A stretch of DNA of 32,974 nt, taken from Fibrobacter sp. (lineage in GTDB: Bacteria; Fibrobacterota; Fibrobacteria; Fibrobacterales; Fibrobacteraceae). How positions within the stretch are numbered: the first letter of the stretch is position 1; every line of letters begins with the position of its first letter. Positions 8,164 to 17,091 of the stretch are shown here, piece by piece. The translations under genes were made by a program, and so were the position numbers. Below the pieces are notes generated by a model that saw only the letters and a list, made by a program, of their open reading frames with translations, had not been told where the DNA came from and made no database searches. The stretch lies in the NCBI GenBank assembly GCA_016285835.1, contig JAEERM010000027.1, forward strand, positions 1 through 32,974. Reading direction: 5' to 3'.

Positions 8164-9525
8164 ATGCTGATACGTTTTAATGTCAAGAATTTCCTCTCTT
8201 TCGATTCGGAAGATCGTGCAACCCACGATACTTCTAGCCAGGAATTTTCGATGATTCCTGGGAAAGTCCGTAGCAAAGAAGACCATATCCTCAAGACCGG
8301 CAAACAGAACCTCCTTAAGTTCGCCGCCATTTACGGCGCTAACGCGGCAGGGAAATCCAACCTGATTAAGGCGATGGCGTTCTTCAAAAATTGCACCTTA
8401 AACGGAACCGCCCTACCTCAAAACGCCAACCTGTATTGCAAGACCGATCCGAATAACAAAGACAAAACCAGCTATTTTGAAGCAGAATTCATCGTCAATG
8501 ATGAAGTGTTTGCGTATGGTTTCGAAATTATTTTAAGTACCGGATTATTTGTTTCCGAATGGCTCTGCAAGCTCACCCCCTCTAAAGAAGAATATCTTTT
8601 CAAGAAGGAAGATGCCAAGCATGGCTACGAATTCGGCGGGCCACTCGCAAAAAACGAGATGCTCAAAGTTCTTGTCTCCAGTTTTTATGGAAGCAACGGA
8701 CTCTTCTTGAATTTTATCAACCGCACCATGGCCGGTTTTTACAAGACTAACCCGCAAGCGGAAGTTTTACGGACCGCATTCAACTGGATAGCGAACAACC
8801 TAGATATCAACTACCCGGCCAACCCTCTTTCGACTTCTTCTTTCCTTGCAAACGAAGAGGCGCTTTGCCAAGCTTCGAAACTGCTGAAGGCATTCGGTAC
8901 CGGAATCGAAGATGTCAAGTCTGTCCAAGTTCCCTTGGAAAAGGTCGCCCCGTTCTTTCCGCCACTCTGGCTTCAAAACGTAGCCAAGCAAATGGAAATG
9001 AGCAATACCCCCAAGAACGATATTTTCATCAGGGATAGAAACGAAATTTTCGTAGTGAAGATGGAACGCGGGAAAAAGGACAAGGCGTATTCCATCCAGT
9101 TCAAGCACAACTTCCAGAATGCAACCTTGTTCAAGATGGCCGAAGAATCCGACGGCACCGCGCGTCTTTTCGATCTCTTGGAAATATTGCTTTCCAAATC
9201 CAGCAAAACCTATGTTATCGATGAACTGGACCGTTGTCTGCATCCATGCCTTTCGTATCAGTTCGTGAAGGCGTTCTTTGAATATTCCAAGAACCGCAAC
9301 GTCCAATTGATTGTAACCACCCATGAATCACGTCTGATGGACTTTGATTTGTTGCGTCGTGACGAAATCTGGTTTGTTGACAAGGACCAGAGCGGAGCAA
9401 GCAACATCTACTCGCTTGAAGAATACAACGAACGCTTTGACAAGAAAATAGACAAGGCGTATCTCGAAGGCCGTTATGGCGGCGTGCCGCTGTTTACCTC
9501 GATTTTTCCGATTGAGGAGGCTTGA
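8164..9525 (+). CDS. AAA/ABC-type ATPase (AbiLi/RloA-like, COG1106), partner of RloB-like protein
   Basis: A 453-aa SMC/ABC-class ATPase. Residues 1-15 (MLIRFNVKNFLSFDS) are the typical start of this family. Walker A is GANAAGKS at about 58-65, Walker B is YVIDELDRCLHP at about 349-360, and the switch histidine lies in VTTHES near 386. These OLD-like ATPases act as sensors or regulators for a linked nuclease. The next gene begins one base before this one ends (TGATG), so the pair is coupled. The combination with an RloB-family protein matches AbiL-type abortive-infection systems. The ATG is preceded by a GGAAG. The gene diverges from mcrB across a 208-bp shared regulatory region. Confidence 0.8.
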   Translation: MLIRFNVKNFLSFDSEDRATHDTSSQEFSMIPGKVRSKEDHILKTGKQNLLKFAAIYGANAAGKSNLIKAMAFFKNCTLNGTALPQNANLYCKTDPNNKDKTSYFEAEFIVNDEVFAYGFEIILSTGLFVSEWLCKLTPSKEEYLFKKEDAKHGYEFGGPLAKNEMLKVLVSSFYGSNGLFLNFINRTMAGFYKTNPQAEVLRTAFNWIANNLDINYPANPLSTSSFLANEEALCQASKLLKAFGTGIEDVKSVQVPLEKVAPFFPPLWLQNVAKQMEMSNTPKNDIFIRDRNEIFVVKMERGKKDKAYSIQFKHNFQNATLFKMAEESDGTARLFDLLEILLSKSSKTYVIDELDRCLHPCLSYQFVKAFFEYSKNRNVQLIVTTHESRLMDFDLLRRDEIWFVDKDQSGASNIYSLEEYNERFDKKIDKAYLEGRYGGVPLFTSIFPIEEA

Positions 9526-10475
9526 TGAGAGAGTCCAGAACCTTCGGAAAAAGAAAAAGGGAAGAACTTCCTCAGCGGGAAGTCAACATCAAGTATATCC
9601 TTTTGACAGAAGGGACAGAGACGGAGCCTCAATATTTTGAAGCCGTAGAAGAAAACAAGAAGCAACTGGGCATTCCTCCCATTATCAAGATTCTCCCCCT
9701 GATGCGGAGTTATGGGGAAAATGGGTGGAGTAATCCGAAAAAGATTCTTGACAGGCTACTGTTGAACCTTGAGGAATCAACATCAAACAAAATCTCGTAT
9801 AGCACCTTGCTAAACGCTATGATCGACTGCCTGTATTATAGCGAATACCTGAGCAAGCACAAGGAACTGATTCCCGAAATCAGCAACTTGCTAGATAGGA
9901 TTTATCGCAATGTCCTAAAAGTTACTCCAGATGATTTCGTCGAAGACAAAGAAGCGACCGTAACGAAGGTGACGGAATTTCTCGCCAAGGAAAAGCCGCG
10001 AATTTGCGAACTCATCATCAAGAATATTGGCGAAGCCCTAAACGAGCAGTCCATCCCGTACGCTCCAGACATAGACAAAATTTGCTTGGTTGTCGACCGC
10101 GATCCCATGAGCTTTACCAGTTCTCAATTCGATTATGTAAAGAACACCTGCGCAACAAACAATGTTCAATTCTACATCAGCAATCCCGGATTTGAACTGT
10201 GGCTCTTGATGCACAGCAGCAATTTCGCTACGATGAAAGATGACCTAGCGGCAAAATTTTCAACTATGACCCCGCCGGAATTCTTGGACCACATCGAAAG
10301 CCTTTTGAAACAGGAATTTGATGGCTACAATAAATCCAAACTTAAAACACAACCGTTTATGCAGGCTATTGACACGGCTATCGCAAACGAAAAGGCGTTC
10401 ACAGAAAATGTTGACGCATTGAAAAATGATATGGGGTCGAATATTGGGCTGTTAATTCAGGAGATGAGAAGATAA
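9525..10475 (+). CDS. RloB-like TOPRIM-fold protein (AbiLii-like)
   Basis: A 316-aa protein of the RloB family (PF13707). The signature EGTETEPQYF is at about residues 28-38. The acidic pair VVDRD is at about 187-191, and FELWLLMH is near 222, in the order expected for a TOPRIM-like metal-dependent nuclease fold. The ATG at 9525 is chosen because GAGGAGG lies just upstream and overlaps the stop of the ATPase gene. A TTG three bases earlier is less likely. Together with the ATPase it forms an AbiL-like two-gene module. By analogy with other ATPase-TOPRIM pairs it probably cleaves nucleic acid on phage infection, with the substrate unknown. Confidence 0.8.
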   Translation: MRESRTFGKRKREELPQREVNIKYILLTEGTETEPQYFEAVEENKKQLGIPPIIKILPLMRSYGENGWSNPKKILDRLLLNLEESTSNKISYSTLLNAMIDCLYYSEYLSKHKELIPEISNLLDRIYRNVLKVTPDDFVEDKEATVTKVTEFLAKEKPRICELIIKNIGEALNEQSIPYAPDIDKICLVVDRDPMSFTSSQFDYVKNTCATNNVQFYISNPGFELWLLMHSSNFATMKDDLAAKFSTMTPPEFLDHIESLLKQEFDGYNKSKLKTQPFMQAIDTAIANEKAFTENVDALKNDMGSNIGLLIQEMRR

Positions 10476-10547
10476 AACATTCAAATGATACTGCTCCATC
10501 TTCACTCCGATAAATGACAATCTCATCAATATGCGATTATAGTCACC

Positions 10548-11312
10548 TTAAACGATTTTAAACCATTCCTGCTTACCATCTTTCTTGATTTCGATAATCT
10601 TCTTGTCCTTGAGCTTCGCAAGGAACTTGCCCTGACTATTTAGAGCCTTGCCCTTATAAGAGAAATCCTTGGCAATGCTATGGAGTTTGGTTCCAAAGAG
10701 ACTTGAAAAAATCCATTGATCCTTTTCAAAGGATTCCAAAACGCTGACCATCTTCTGACCATCTGTTTTCGAGAAGCCCTGACTGCAAATGAACTGAAGG
10801 AGTTTGTCTTCGTTCTTGGGCTGCTTTTCGTCAAAATAATCTTCTATGGAAAGAATCTTGTCCGAACAACTTGTAAACACGGGTTTTTCCGCATCTTCCT
10901 TACGAGTCACAAGCCAAACCTTCTTGCCGTACTTGTGCAATTTGTCCATAACCACAGTAAAATCGGTATCCGAGGTTATGAAAACGTAATGACTCACATC
11001 GGGCGATTTCTGATACAGGCATTCAAAGGCTTCCAAAGAAAGAATCAAGTCGGCTCGATTCTTCCTATTGGCAACATGAACCGCCTCGCGGATTTCGAAA
11101 TTCAAGTCACCAAGCTGCTTACGGAATTTTGCGATGGCTTCCGTATTCCCGCACGCCATCTTAATCGCGAAAATAGGTGAAACACCATCCTGCTCAAAGT
11201 CATCCGCCGAATTCGCCTCCAGCATGATGGACTCCATCAGCTTACTCAAATTAAGCTTGGAATCAATATTTTCGAGATCAAAATATACTGCAATAGGATA
11301 AACAGATTTCAT
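10548..11312 (-). CDS. NYN-domain (LabA/DUF88-like) putative RNase with C-terminal winged-helix-like region
   Basis: A 254-aa protein. Residues about 5-165 form a NYN domain of the PIN-like RNase superfamily. Its conserved acidic residues are seen in AVYFDLENID (Asp12), RADLILSLEAFE (near 88) and FITSDTDFTVVMDKLHKYGK (near 112-120). The remaining 85 residues are lysine-rich and end in a likely winged-helix (LNSQGKFLAKLKDKKIIEI), similar to the OST-HTH/LOTUS regions often fused to NYN. The start has an excellent AAGGAG six bases upstream. It lies 66 bases behind the ptuB-like gene on the same strand, so it may be read through from that operon. RNA cleavage is predicted from the family; a defence role is inferred from context. 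Confidence 0.8.
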   Translation of the reverse strand: MKSVYPIAVYFDLENIDSKLNLSKLMESIMLEANSADDFEQDGVSPIFAIKMACGNTEAIAKFRKQLGDLNFEIREAVHVANRKNRADLILSLEAFECLYQKSPDVSHYVFITSDTDFTVVMDKLHKYGKKVWLVTRKEDAEKPVFTSCSDKILSIEDYFDEKQPKNEDKLLQFICSQGFSKTDGQKMVSVLESFEKDQWIFSSLFGTKLHSIAKDFSYKGKALNSQGKFLAKLKDKKIIEIKKDGKQEWFKIV

Positions 11313-11378
11313 TTGGGGCTCCTTAGTTGATTACTCAAGCATTGATTATTGGGACGTGGAAAGAAATTTAATGTTTGG

Positions 11379-12356
11379 TCACCTTCTTTTTAAACTATTT
11401 AGATGTTTGATAATGTCTTCTTTGAATTTTTGCATAATATATCTTTTTTGGGGATTTAAAGGTATTCCTAAAATTAATCTTTCCACATCAACACCTTTAA
11501 ACATTCTCTTTAGTCCCACTTTATTAGCTCCGGTAAAATTTTGATAACGGGAGATTAGATCATTTAATTCTATAGATTGCATATTATACAAAACATCTAA
11601 ATTAAACACTTTTTTTGAATTGTTGATTTGTTTACCAAGTGAAGTTCGTAAATTATCAATTTTTATATAAACACCTGGCATACGCACCAATTCAGATATA
11701 GTGATTATATCTCTATCCCATCTTCGACTTTTTAGGCGAAACATCCCATGTTTACCAAATTCATTTTCATACGGATAAACAACTCTATCATCTTGTGATG
11801 ATTTTAAATGATTGCAAACAGAACAAGACGGAATCAAATTAAAGAAACATGCCGACAAATATGGATATTTTTGTTTAGGAAAATAGTGATCTAACTCAGG
11901 ACGCACCATCCCACTTTGATTATCTACAGTAAATATATATTGTCTATTACAATAAGGGCAAACATCTATCTTCAATGATTCGCATAACTCGTAAGCATCC
12001 CAAGATTTTTTTTGATCTATGAAATTATCATACCCAAACGCTTTCATAACTTTCTCGTGAAATTTATTTTGCTTTTGCTTGGCGCTTTTATGAGGATCAT
12101 TCCTGAAAATTTGAAGACTTTCGCATGCAATTTTCTTTGCTTGCACTTTTTTAATTACATCTTCTAATTCACGTTTTGATCCTTTGATAATATTCTCTAA
12201 AACAGATTCGTCCCATCCGAATATTTTTTTTATGAATGCACCATATGTATCTTTTGGTTTCTTTGAAAATGTTTTTGTTAGGTGATTTTTAAACCAAAGC
12301 CAATGCTTTTCTTTTAATCTATCAAGTAGAGTATCTTCAACTTCAATTTTATACAT
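11379..12356 (-). CDS. ptuB: HNH endonuclease, Septu PtuB-like
   Basis: A 325-aa protein. An HNH/zinc core is seen with CPYCNRQY (Cys133, Cys136), ELDHYFPKQKYP (Asp156-His157) and SCSVCNHLK (Cys178, Cys181, Asn182). This Cys4 plus DH-N arrangement, next to an AAA ATPase, is the hallmark of PtuB in Septu and of the effector pair in type I-A retrons. No reverse transcriptase is present, so Septu is favoured. The start is taken at ATG 12356, with GAGG six bases upstream. It lies inside the end of the ATPase gene and overlaps it by eight bases; an in-frame TTG at 12377 is less likely. PtuB cleaves DNA when released or activated by PtuA. All predicted active-site residues are present. The gene is clearly AT-rich. 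Confidence 0.85.
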   Translation of the reverse strand: MYKIEVEDTLLDRLKEKHWLWFKNHLTKTFSKKPKDTYGAFIKKIFGWDESVLENIIKGSKRELEDVIKKVQAKKIACESLQIFRNDPHKSAKQKQNKFHEKVMKAFGYDNFIDQKKSWDAYELCESLKIDVCPYCNRQYIFTVDNQSGMVRPELDHYFPKQKYPYLSACFFNLIPSCSVCNHLKSSQDDRVVYPYENEFGKHGMFRLKSRRWDRDIITISELVRMPGVYIKIDNLRTSLGKQINNSKKVFNLDVLYNMQSIELNDLISRYQNFTGANKVGLKRMFKGVDVERLILGIPLNPQKRYIMQKFKEDIIKHLNSLKRR

Positions 12357-14268
12357 TTTCGACCTCAACTTCTTCAATTAATGAGCGGATGATTGGGTCT
12401 CCTATTTTTTTGATAAGTTTTTCATCATCATCATCTACGCTTTCTCCGCGTCTTTTTTTATTCACAATGTCTATAATTTTCTTTTCCGCATATTTGCCAA
12501 TGGTTCCTTTTAAGAAAAAACCTCCTCCCAATAAGTCAAACATATTTGCCCCAAATATGTTTGCACTTAAGTTGTCAATTTTATAATCAACAATTTCTGT
12601 TGATTCCATTGGATTATTCTCTTTATGATTCATAAAAACAACGTATTCATTCATTAATTCAGATATCATAAATGGAGAATGCGTTGAAATAAATAATTGA
12701 ATATTTAGGCGCTCTGACTGATCCATCAATAAATTCTTATTGTTATCAACATTGTTTTTAAGCATGTCTTCCAAATAGTTCATTCCATCAATAAAATAGC
12801 TAAGCCATTCTTGTTGCCATCTTGGATGTAAGAATAAATCAGCTTCATCTATAAACAAGGTTATTTCATTACTTCTACTTTCCCTACTTGAACTTTTAAA
12901 TGCATAGTAAAGTCTATAGTAAAACTTTAAGAAACTGTGCTCTCCAGAACTTAATGGTCGATTAAATCTAAAATCTAGAAACGGAGTCAATTTAAAAATG
13001 TTCTCATACAATTTTTTTATTTCTTTTAGGCATTCTTTATCTTTTTCATAATTAAACCATAATTTTTCATCGACTGTTATATTATTGTCTGTATAACAGA
13101 ATATGATTTTTTCAACAAGTTCTTTTAGTTCTAAAAAGCGATTCTCCACATGTTTAAGAATCGCCTCACCATCTCCAGGAATATCTGTCAAAACAATCCA
13201 CTCTAAAGCATTATCCCAAAGATCTATAAACGCATCTTTTGTTGAAAATTTGTCATCTGAAACATAAGCCTTAAACGTTCTGCAAAAACTTAACAATGCA
13301 GAAAAACGAACTTTATCATCAAAACTTAAATGGTTGTAGTAAGTTTTCCAATTTCTTTTTTCCGATTTTACATATTCCTGTTTTTCCTGATTTTTTTTAG
13401 ATTCGGCCGGCAAAGGTTCATCTAAAGATTTTACAGGAAATTCATCCACATCAGTTTCGTCATTATGCTTTTCGTCATATCTACGAGCAGACCATTCAAC
13501 AAGTGCGTTGTCCACATTTATTTCCAACGGAGAAACGAGAATGGTGTCGGGAAGCCTGTATTTTCCAGAAAAATACTCTGCGCCATCAAGAACAAAATCA
13601 ACAAACCGAATCTGTTCCATTGCGTAAAAATGAGATAACGGATTTGTTTTATTATATAAATCGTAGTAAGATGAAGAATGATTGTTCAAATGTTCGTTAT
13701 CAGACCAAAATAGTCCATTTGATTGTAAATTCATTGAACCATCATAATTCAAAGATACTTGCTCATGATCATAAAAAGCAGATGCATACCAAATAGCCCA
13801 TTTGGCCTTATAGTCATTTGCATTTGATGGTCTAATGCTTATTTCATTAGTAACGCAATCATCCTCAGACGATCTTACAATTATTTTTGCAGAAACATTG
13901 GGTATGGATGATTTATAGAAAAAATTATCGCCATTTTTGTAAATTAGAATGTAATCGCAACCTATGTCCGCAGAATCGTTTCCCGCAGTAATTAGTTGAT
14001 ACAATTTTCGCATTACAGTTGTTTTGCCAACACCATTCTCACCAACAAATGCTTTCAAATCAACTAGTTTGTCTCCTAAATAATTTTTAGGAACATTTTC
14101 GTTTTTGCTAATTAAAATTTCAACACCATTATCGTCAGTTCTCTTTGAGTTAACGTTATATCTAGATGATAGAGGAAAACACAATTCAGAAATGATATAT
14201 TTTTTTTCTCTTTCCCAAGAATCAATTTGATTACATTTGTCAACCCAAAAGCATATATATTCGTTCAT
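12349..14268 (-). CDS. ptuA: SMC/ABC-type ATPase, Septu PtuA-like
   Basis: A 639-aa ATPase. Walker A is GENGVGKTTVM (about 76-86), the ABC signature is PLSSGEHSFLKFYYRLY (about 436), Walker B is ITLFIDEADLFLHPRWQQ (about 468) and the switch His is in FISTHSPF (about 527). The insert between Walker A and the signature is long and acidic. PtuA forms an oligomer that holds and controls the HNH nuclease PtuB. ATG 14268 is preferred because AAGGA precedes it; an in-frame TTG lies 39 bases upstream. The last eight bases overlap the ptuB-like gene, showing translational coupling. The gene is AT-rich, unlike hsdR and hsdM, suggesting separate acquisition. Confidence 0.82.
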   Translation of the reverse strand: MNEYICFWVDKCNQIDSWEREKKYIISELCFPLSSRYNVNSKRTDDNGVEILISKNENVPKNYLGDKLVDLKAFVGENGVGKTTVMRKLYQLITAGNDSADIGCDYILIYKNGDNFFYKSSIPNVSAKIIVRSSEDDCVTNEISIRPSNANDYKAKWAIWYASAFYDHEQVSLNYDGSMNLQSNGLFWSDNEHLNNHSSSYYDLYNKTNPLSHFYAMEQIRFVDFVLDGAEYFSGKYRLPDTILVSPLEINVDNALVEWSARRYDEKHNDETDVDEFPVKSLDEPLPAESKKNQEKQEYVKSEKRNWKTYYNHLSFDDKVRFSALLSFCRTFKAYVSDDKFSTKDAFIDLWDNALEWIVLTDIPGDGEAILKHVENRFLELKELVEKIIFCYTDNNITVDEKLWFNYEKDKECLKEIKKLYENIFKLTPFLDFRFNRPLSSGEHSFLKFYYRLYYAFKSSSRESRSNEITLFIDEADLFLHPRWQQEWLSYFIDGMNYLEDMLKNNVDNNKNLLMDQSERLNIQLFISTHSPFMISELMNEYVVFMNHKENNPMESTEIVDYKIDNLSANIFGANMFDLLGGGFFLKGTIGKYAEKKIIDIVNKKRRGESVDDDDEKLIKKIGDPIIRSLIEEVEVENV

Positions 14269-14336
14269 ATAGTTCCTTTTTCTTAAAATGTTTTTATTGT
14301 CAAGCAATTTCCCTTAAAATGAAGTAATGATTTTTA

Positions 14337-15653
14337 TTAAACAGGGAATTTTCTTAAAAGACTATTATAGACATTTTGTAGAGATGCGTCCATTAAAGTT
14401 GGATTCAACAATCTTAATTTTTTGCCATACTGTTGTTTGCATGACTGAAAATTTTTCAAGCAATGCGCAACATAGTTGTCACAACCAGGCATCTCAAGCA
14501 TATATTTAATTTCAATCGGCGAAAAATTTTTTATCATTTTATCATAATATGGCTCGGCTACATTTGAGACACCGTACTGATTTCCAATCGCACAGTTCGT
14601 CACAACCTCAACAAACTCTTTTTTTGTTGAATTAGGAATTTCCGCTTGTTTGCTAACATTATACAAATGCTCTGCAAATACCGGCTCATTATAAAAATTA
14701 TTCATGGCATAATGAACACTTTCCAACTGCGCGCATGCTTTAGAAATTATCGTATGCCGAACAGCGGTACTTAAACAATCAAACATCCCTATTTTAATAA
14801 AAAAATCTTCCGAAGCCTTTCTTTTGTCATTTGTGTTTTTATAAGAATATTCTTCATGTCGATTTATCATTTCACTTATAGATTTTTCCGACAAATCATC
14901 TTTCAATTTTTCAGCTAACATTATCGCATTAGCTCTAGCTACCCCACTTTTATCAGGATCACAATAAATACCAAATAGCATCAACATCAAGGCGTTTCTT
15001 TGCTGCGACGAAGTATTTTTTATTTTGTTGACCCAGAAATCAACTTGTTCATTTGAGAAAGCATCTTGATTTAAGGAATCAATGAAAGCTTTTAAATCAA
15101 CCCCCTTTGGCAAAGAGTTTATTGAAAGAGAATACTTTATGCACCGGTTTATATAACTCAGCAATTCGTATTGATCTATTTCACCCATTGAAGGATGGGC
15201 GGCAGAAAAATTATTTCTTATATCTCTACATTGGCTTAAAAAATAAAACCCTTCATCGTTAATCAGTTCCAATTCATGGGTTAAATCAAGCAGTTGAGCA
15301 TCAGACATTTCATCAATATCTTGTTCAGAATACGTTTTTTGTTTTAATTCTTTAACTACGTTCAAACCAAATGCAACCACTCTGCGCCTTAATTCTATTA
15401 CGGTTTGATTCCAGATATAATTTACAGCACTATCAAATAATCCTACACTAATAGCAACACACATTTTTGCTATTTTTTCACTTCTAAGAGAAGGTTGTAT
15501 TTTTGCAAGCATACTTGGTAATTGGTTTCCAACATTGCCTATATCGTCAGCCGAAGGTAAAATATCCCGCGGGACATCCATTACTTTTAGAAGGTTGGTT
15601 AAAAATTCATTAGAATTTTTTATTGTATCTGGTAAATTCGTTGACATTTCCAT
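14337..15653 (-). CDS. Unrecognised protein with HEPN-like RNase motif, upstream of the Septu-like pair
   Basis: A 438-aa, mostly helical protein matching no family I can name. Residues about 60-175 look like a HEPN domain. A long helix with SVGLFDSAVNYIWNQTVIEL is followed by an Arg-to-His motif, CRDIRNNFSAAHPS, with Arg146 and His153 spaced as Rx6H, and then a helix (YELLSYINRCIKYSL). HEPN proteins with this motif are metal-independent RNases in many abortive-infection systems. The C-terminal half (about 200-438) is helical and may be a repeat-like sensor or partner-binding region. ATG 15653 is chosen because GGAG lies nine bases upstream. The gene precedes ptuA by 68 bases on the same strand and is equally AT-rich, so the three probably travel together. 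The HEPN assignment is from motif and helix pattern only. Confidence 0.6.
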   Translation of the reverse strand: MEMSTNLPDTIKNSNEFLTNLLKVMDVPRDILPSADDIGNVGNQLPSMLAKIQPSLRSEKIAKMCVAISVGLFDSAVNYIWNQTVIELRRRVVAFGLNVVKELKQKTYSEQDIDEMSDAQLLDLTHELELINDEGFYFLSQCRDIRNNFSAAHPSMGEIDQYELLSYINRCIKYSLSINSLPKGVDLKAFIDSLNQDAFSNEQVDFWVNKIKNTSSQQRNALMLMLFGIYCDPDKSGVARANAIMLAEKLKDDLSEKSISEMINRHEEYSYKNTNDKRKASEDFFIKIGMFDCLSTAVRHTIISKACAQLESVHYAMNNFYNEPVFAEHLYNVSKQAEIPNSTKKEFVEVVTNCAIGNQYGVSNVAEPYYDKMIKNFSPIEIKYMLEMPGCDNYVAHCLKNFQSCKQQYGKKLRLLNPTLMDASLQNVYNSLLRKFPV

Positions 15654-15704
15654 AAAATTATTCTCCAATTTTTTACACAAAAATGGGTAGCTGACACATA
15701 AATA

Positions 15705-15770
15705 TTATACCACCACCTGTCCGTTCATGAGGAGCGGGAGAGGTTTGTCGTGGAGGGCGGTGTTTTTTTG
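15705..15770 (-). pseudogene. Remnant of a second hsdS 3' end
   Basis: On the minus strand this stretch reads TALHDKPLPLLMNGQVVV and then a TAA stop at 15705. It closely matches the end of the intact HsdS (KLRDKLLPLLMNGQVEVN). No upstream hsdS body remains; instead a copy of the hairpin element that also precedes intact hsdS lies directly upstream (15775-15810). It is best read as what is left after a tandem duplicate of hsdS was deleted. Confidence 0.7.
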
Positions 15771-15774
15771 GGTG

Positions 15775-15810
15775 TTGCCACACGGATTTGGAATTGCTAA
15801 CGCAATTCTA
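15775..15810. repeat. Copy 2 of hairpin-bearing direct repeat flanking hsdS
   Basis: This 36-bp segment matches 17092-17127 at roughly 80 percent of positions. Its core is a perfect hairpin GAATTGC-TAAC-GCAATTC (15791-15808). It sits between the intact hsdS stop and the hsdS remnant, in the same orientation as copy 1 upstream of hsdS. Homologous recombination between the copies could delete or duplicate the gene. Confidence 0.65.
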
Positions 15811-15826
15811 TGGGAATATAATTGCA

Positions 15827-17071
15827 TTAATTGACCTCCACTTGTCCGTTCATTAGGAGTGGCAAGAGTTTATCACGTAGTTTTGTGAGGCGAGAGATTT
15901 CTTTGTTGTTCTTTTCGATTCGCTTGAGATGCGGTTCAACAAAGGAAATAAACTTTTTCATCAACGGTTCAGATGGCATCAAAACTTGTAGTTTCTTGAT
16001 TGAGCGAACATTAAAGCTCATAAAGAACGAGCCTTGATCCAGATTGTTTAAAATCTGTTCCTGCATGTAAAGACTCTTAAAGAAACATCTAAGATACCAA
16101 GGATTGATTTTTTCAGGGCGAACTGCAGTGATGTTTCTGCCAATAGCACACAATACGCCTTCTGGCACCATTCCCATGTCTCCGGCACGACCAGCATTCG
16201 TAAACAAGAAATCATTTTCCCTAACACAAATGCGACTCGTCCACTCTGCAAAATCCTTCTTTGAAATGTAGTATTTGTCTGATAAATCGATATAGCCTTC
16301 TTTAGTAATATTTTCAAGAGCTAGCAAATAGGAGTTTTCATCTTCATAGCAAAAATCAGGCTTTTTACTGTGCAGACAATCAACAATCTGACAAAGTTCA
16401 TTTATATCTACAACTTCCCACCCTACAGGGATTTCACGTTTGAGGGTTTCGTTGTAGGTCATGGGGCCGCCGGTGGTTTTGTAGGGGCGGCCGTTTTTGT
16501 CGGGGAAGTCGAATTGAACAAACCAGTAGTCGTATAGGCGTTTTGCCATTGCTTCGAGTTTTTGGTTCATCTTTTTGTTCAGGGCAATTTTGTCGTCTAA
16601 TGCGGAAAGAACGGAAGCGATTTTCTTTTGCTCCGGCAAAGGTGGAACAATAATATCCGTATTTCGAATATCATCGTTATATAACCGAAGAATAGTGCTT
16701 CCAACAGATGTTGTCCAACGAATATTTTTATAGCAATAGAACAAATATTCATTTAAAACTTTACTTTCATCATTTTCTATCCAAACGATATTTGAGTCTT
16801 GGAAATAAGCATCTTTTCCATCAAATACAACCGCTCTCCCAATTGTTCCTGCAGCTGATATTAAAATATCTCCTTTCTTAGGATAGGAATAAGCATTTTT
16901 GTATTCTTCAAATTTTTCTTTAGTAATAAAAACATCCGCTTGTGCACCAAAGGTGCCAATTTTAAAGAAAGGAACCCCACCAACAGAATTCGTTTCTTCT
17001 TTCAGAATCCGCTTACACATACGGATTTCACCAATTTCACCTAATTTATATCGTTTCAATTCCATATTCAT
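15827..17071 (-). CDS. hsdS: Type I restriction-modification specificity subunit HsdS
   Basis: A 414-aa protein with the standard two-domain plan. The first target-recognition domain is about residues 1-150. A central conserved coiled-coil follows (PPLPEQKKIASVLSALDDKI, then LEAMAKRLYDYWFVQFDFPD, to about 200). The second recognition domain begins at IPVGWEVVDIN, and a C-terminal conserved helix ends in KLRDKLLPLLMNGQVEVN. Each recognition domain reads one half of a bipartite DNA site; the target cannot be deduced. The central segment (about 16440-16600) is GC-rich while both recognition domains are AT-rich, a mosaic expected from domain exchange. ATG 17071 is favoured, with another ATG at 17065; the ribosome-binding site is weak. 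It lies behind hsdM and a small membrane gene. Confidence 0.9.
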   Translation of the reverse strand: MNMELKRYKLGEIGEIRMCKRILKEETNSVGGVPFFKIGTFGAQADVFITKEKFEEYKNAYSYPKKGDILISAAGTIGRAVVFDGKDAYFQDSNIVWIENDESKVLNEYLFYCYKNIRWTTSVGSTILRLYNDDIRNTDIIVPPLPEQKKIASVLSALDDKIALNKKMNQKLEAMAKRLYDYWFVQFDFPDKNGRPYKTTGGPMTYNETLKREIPVGWEVVDINELCQIVDCLHSKKPDFCYEDENSYLLALENITKEGYIDLSDKYYISKKDFAEWTSRICVRENDFLFTNAGRAGDMGMVPEGVLCAIGRNITAVRPEKINPWYLRCFFKSLYMQEQILNNLDQGSFFMSFNVRSIKKLQVLMPSEPLMKKFISFVEPHLKRIEKNNKEISRLTKLRDKLLPLLMNGQVEVN

Positions 17072-17091
17072 GTTCGTCAAGACTCTTTTTA

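Noticed and set aside
10548..14268. Type I-A retron (PtuA/PtuB effectors with reverse transcriptase and msr-msd RNA)
   Set aside because: No reverse transcriptase motif (such as YxDD) is found in this region, so a stand-alone Septu-like pair is more likely.
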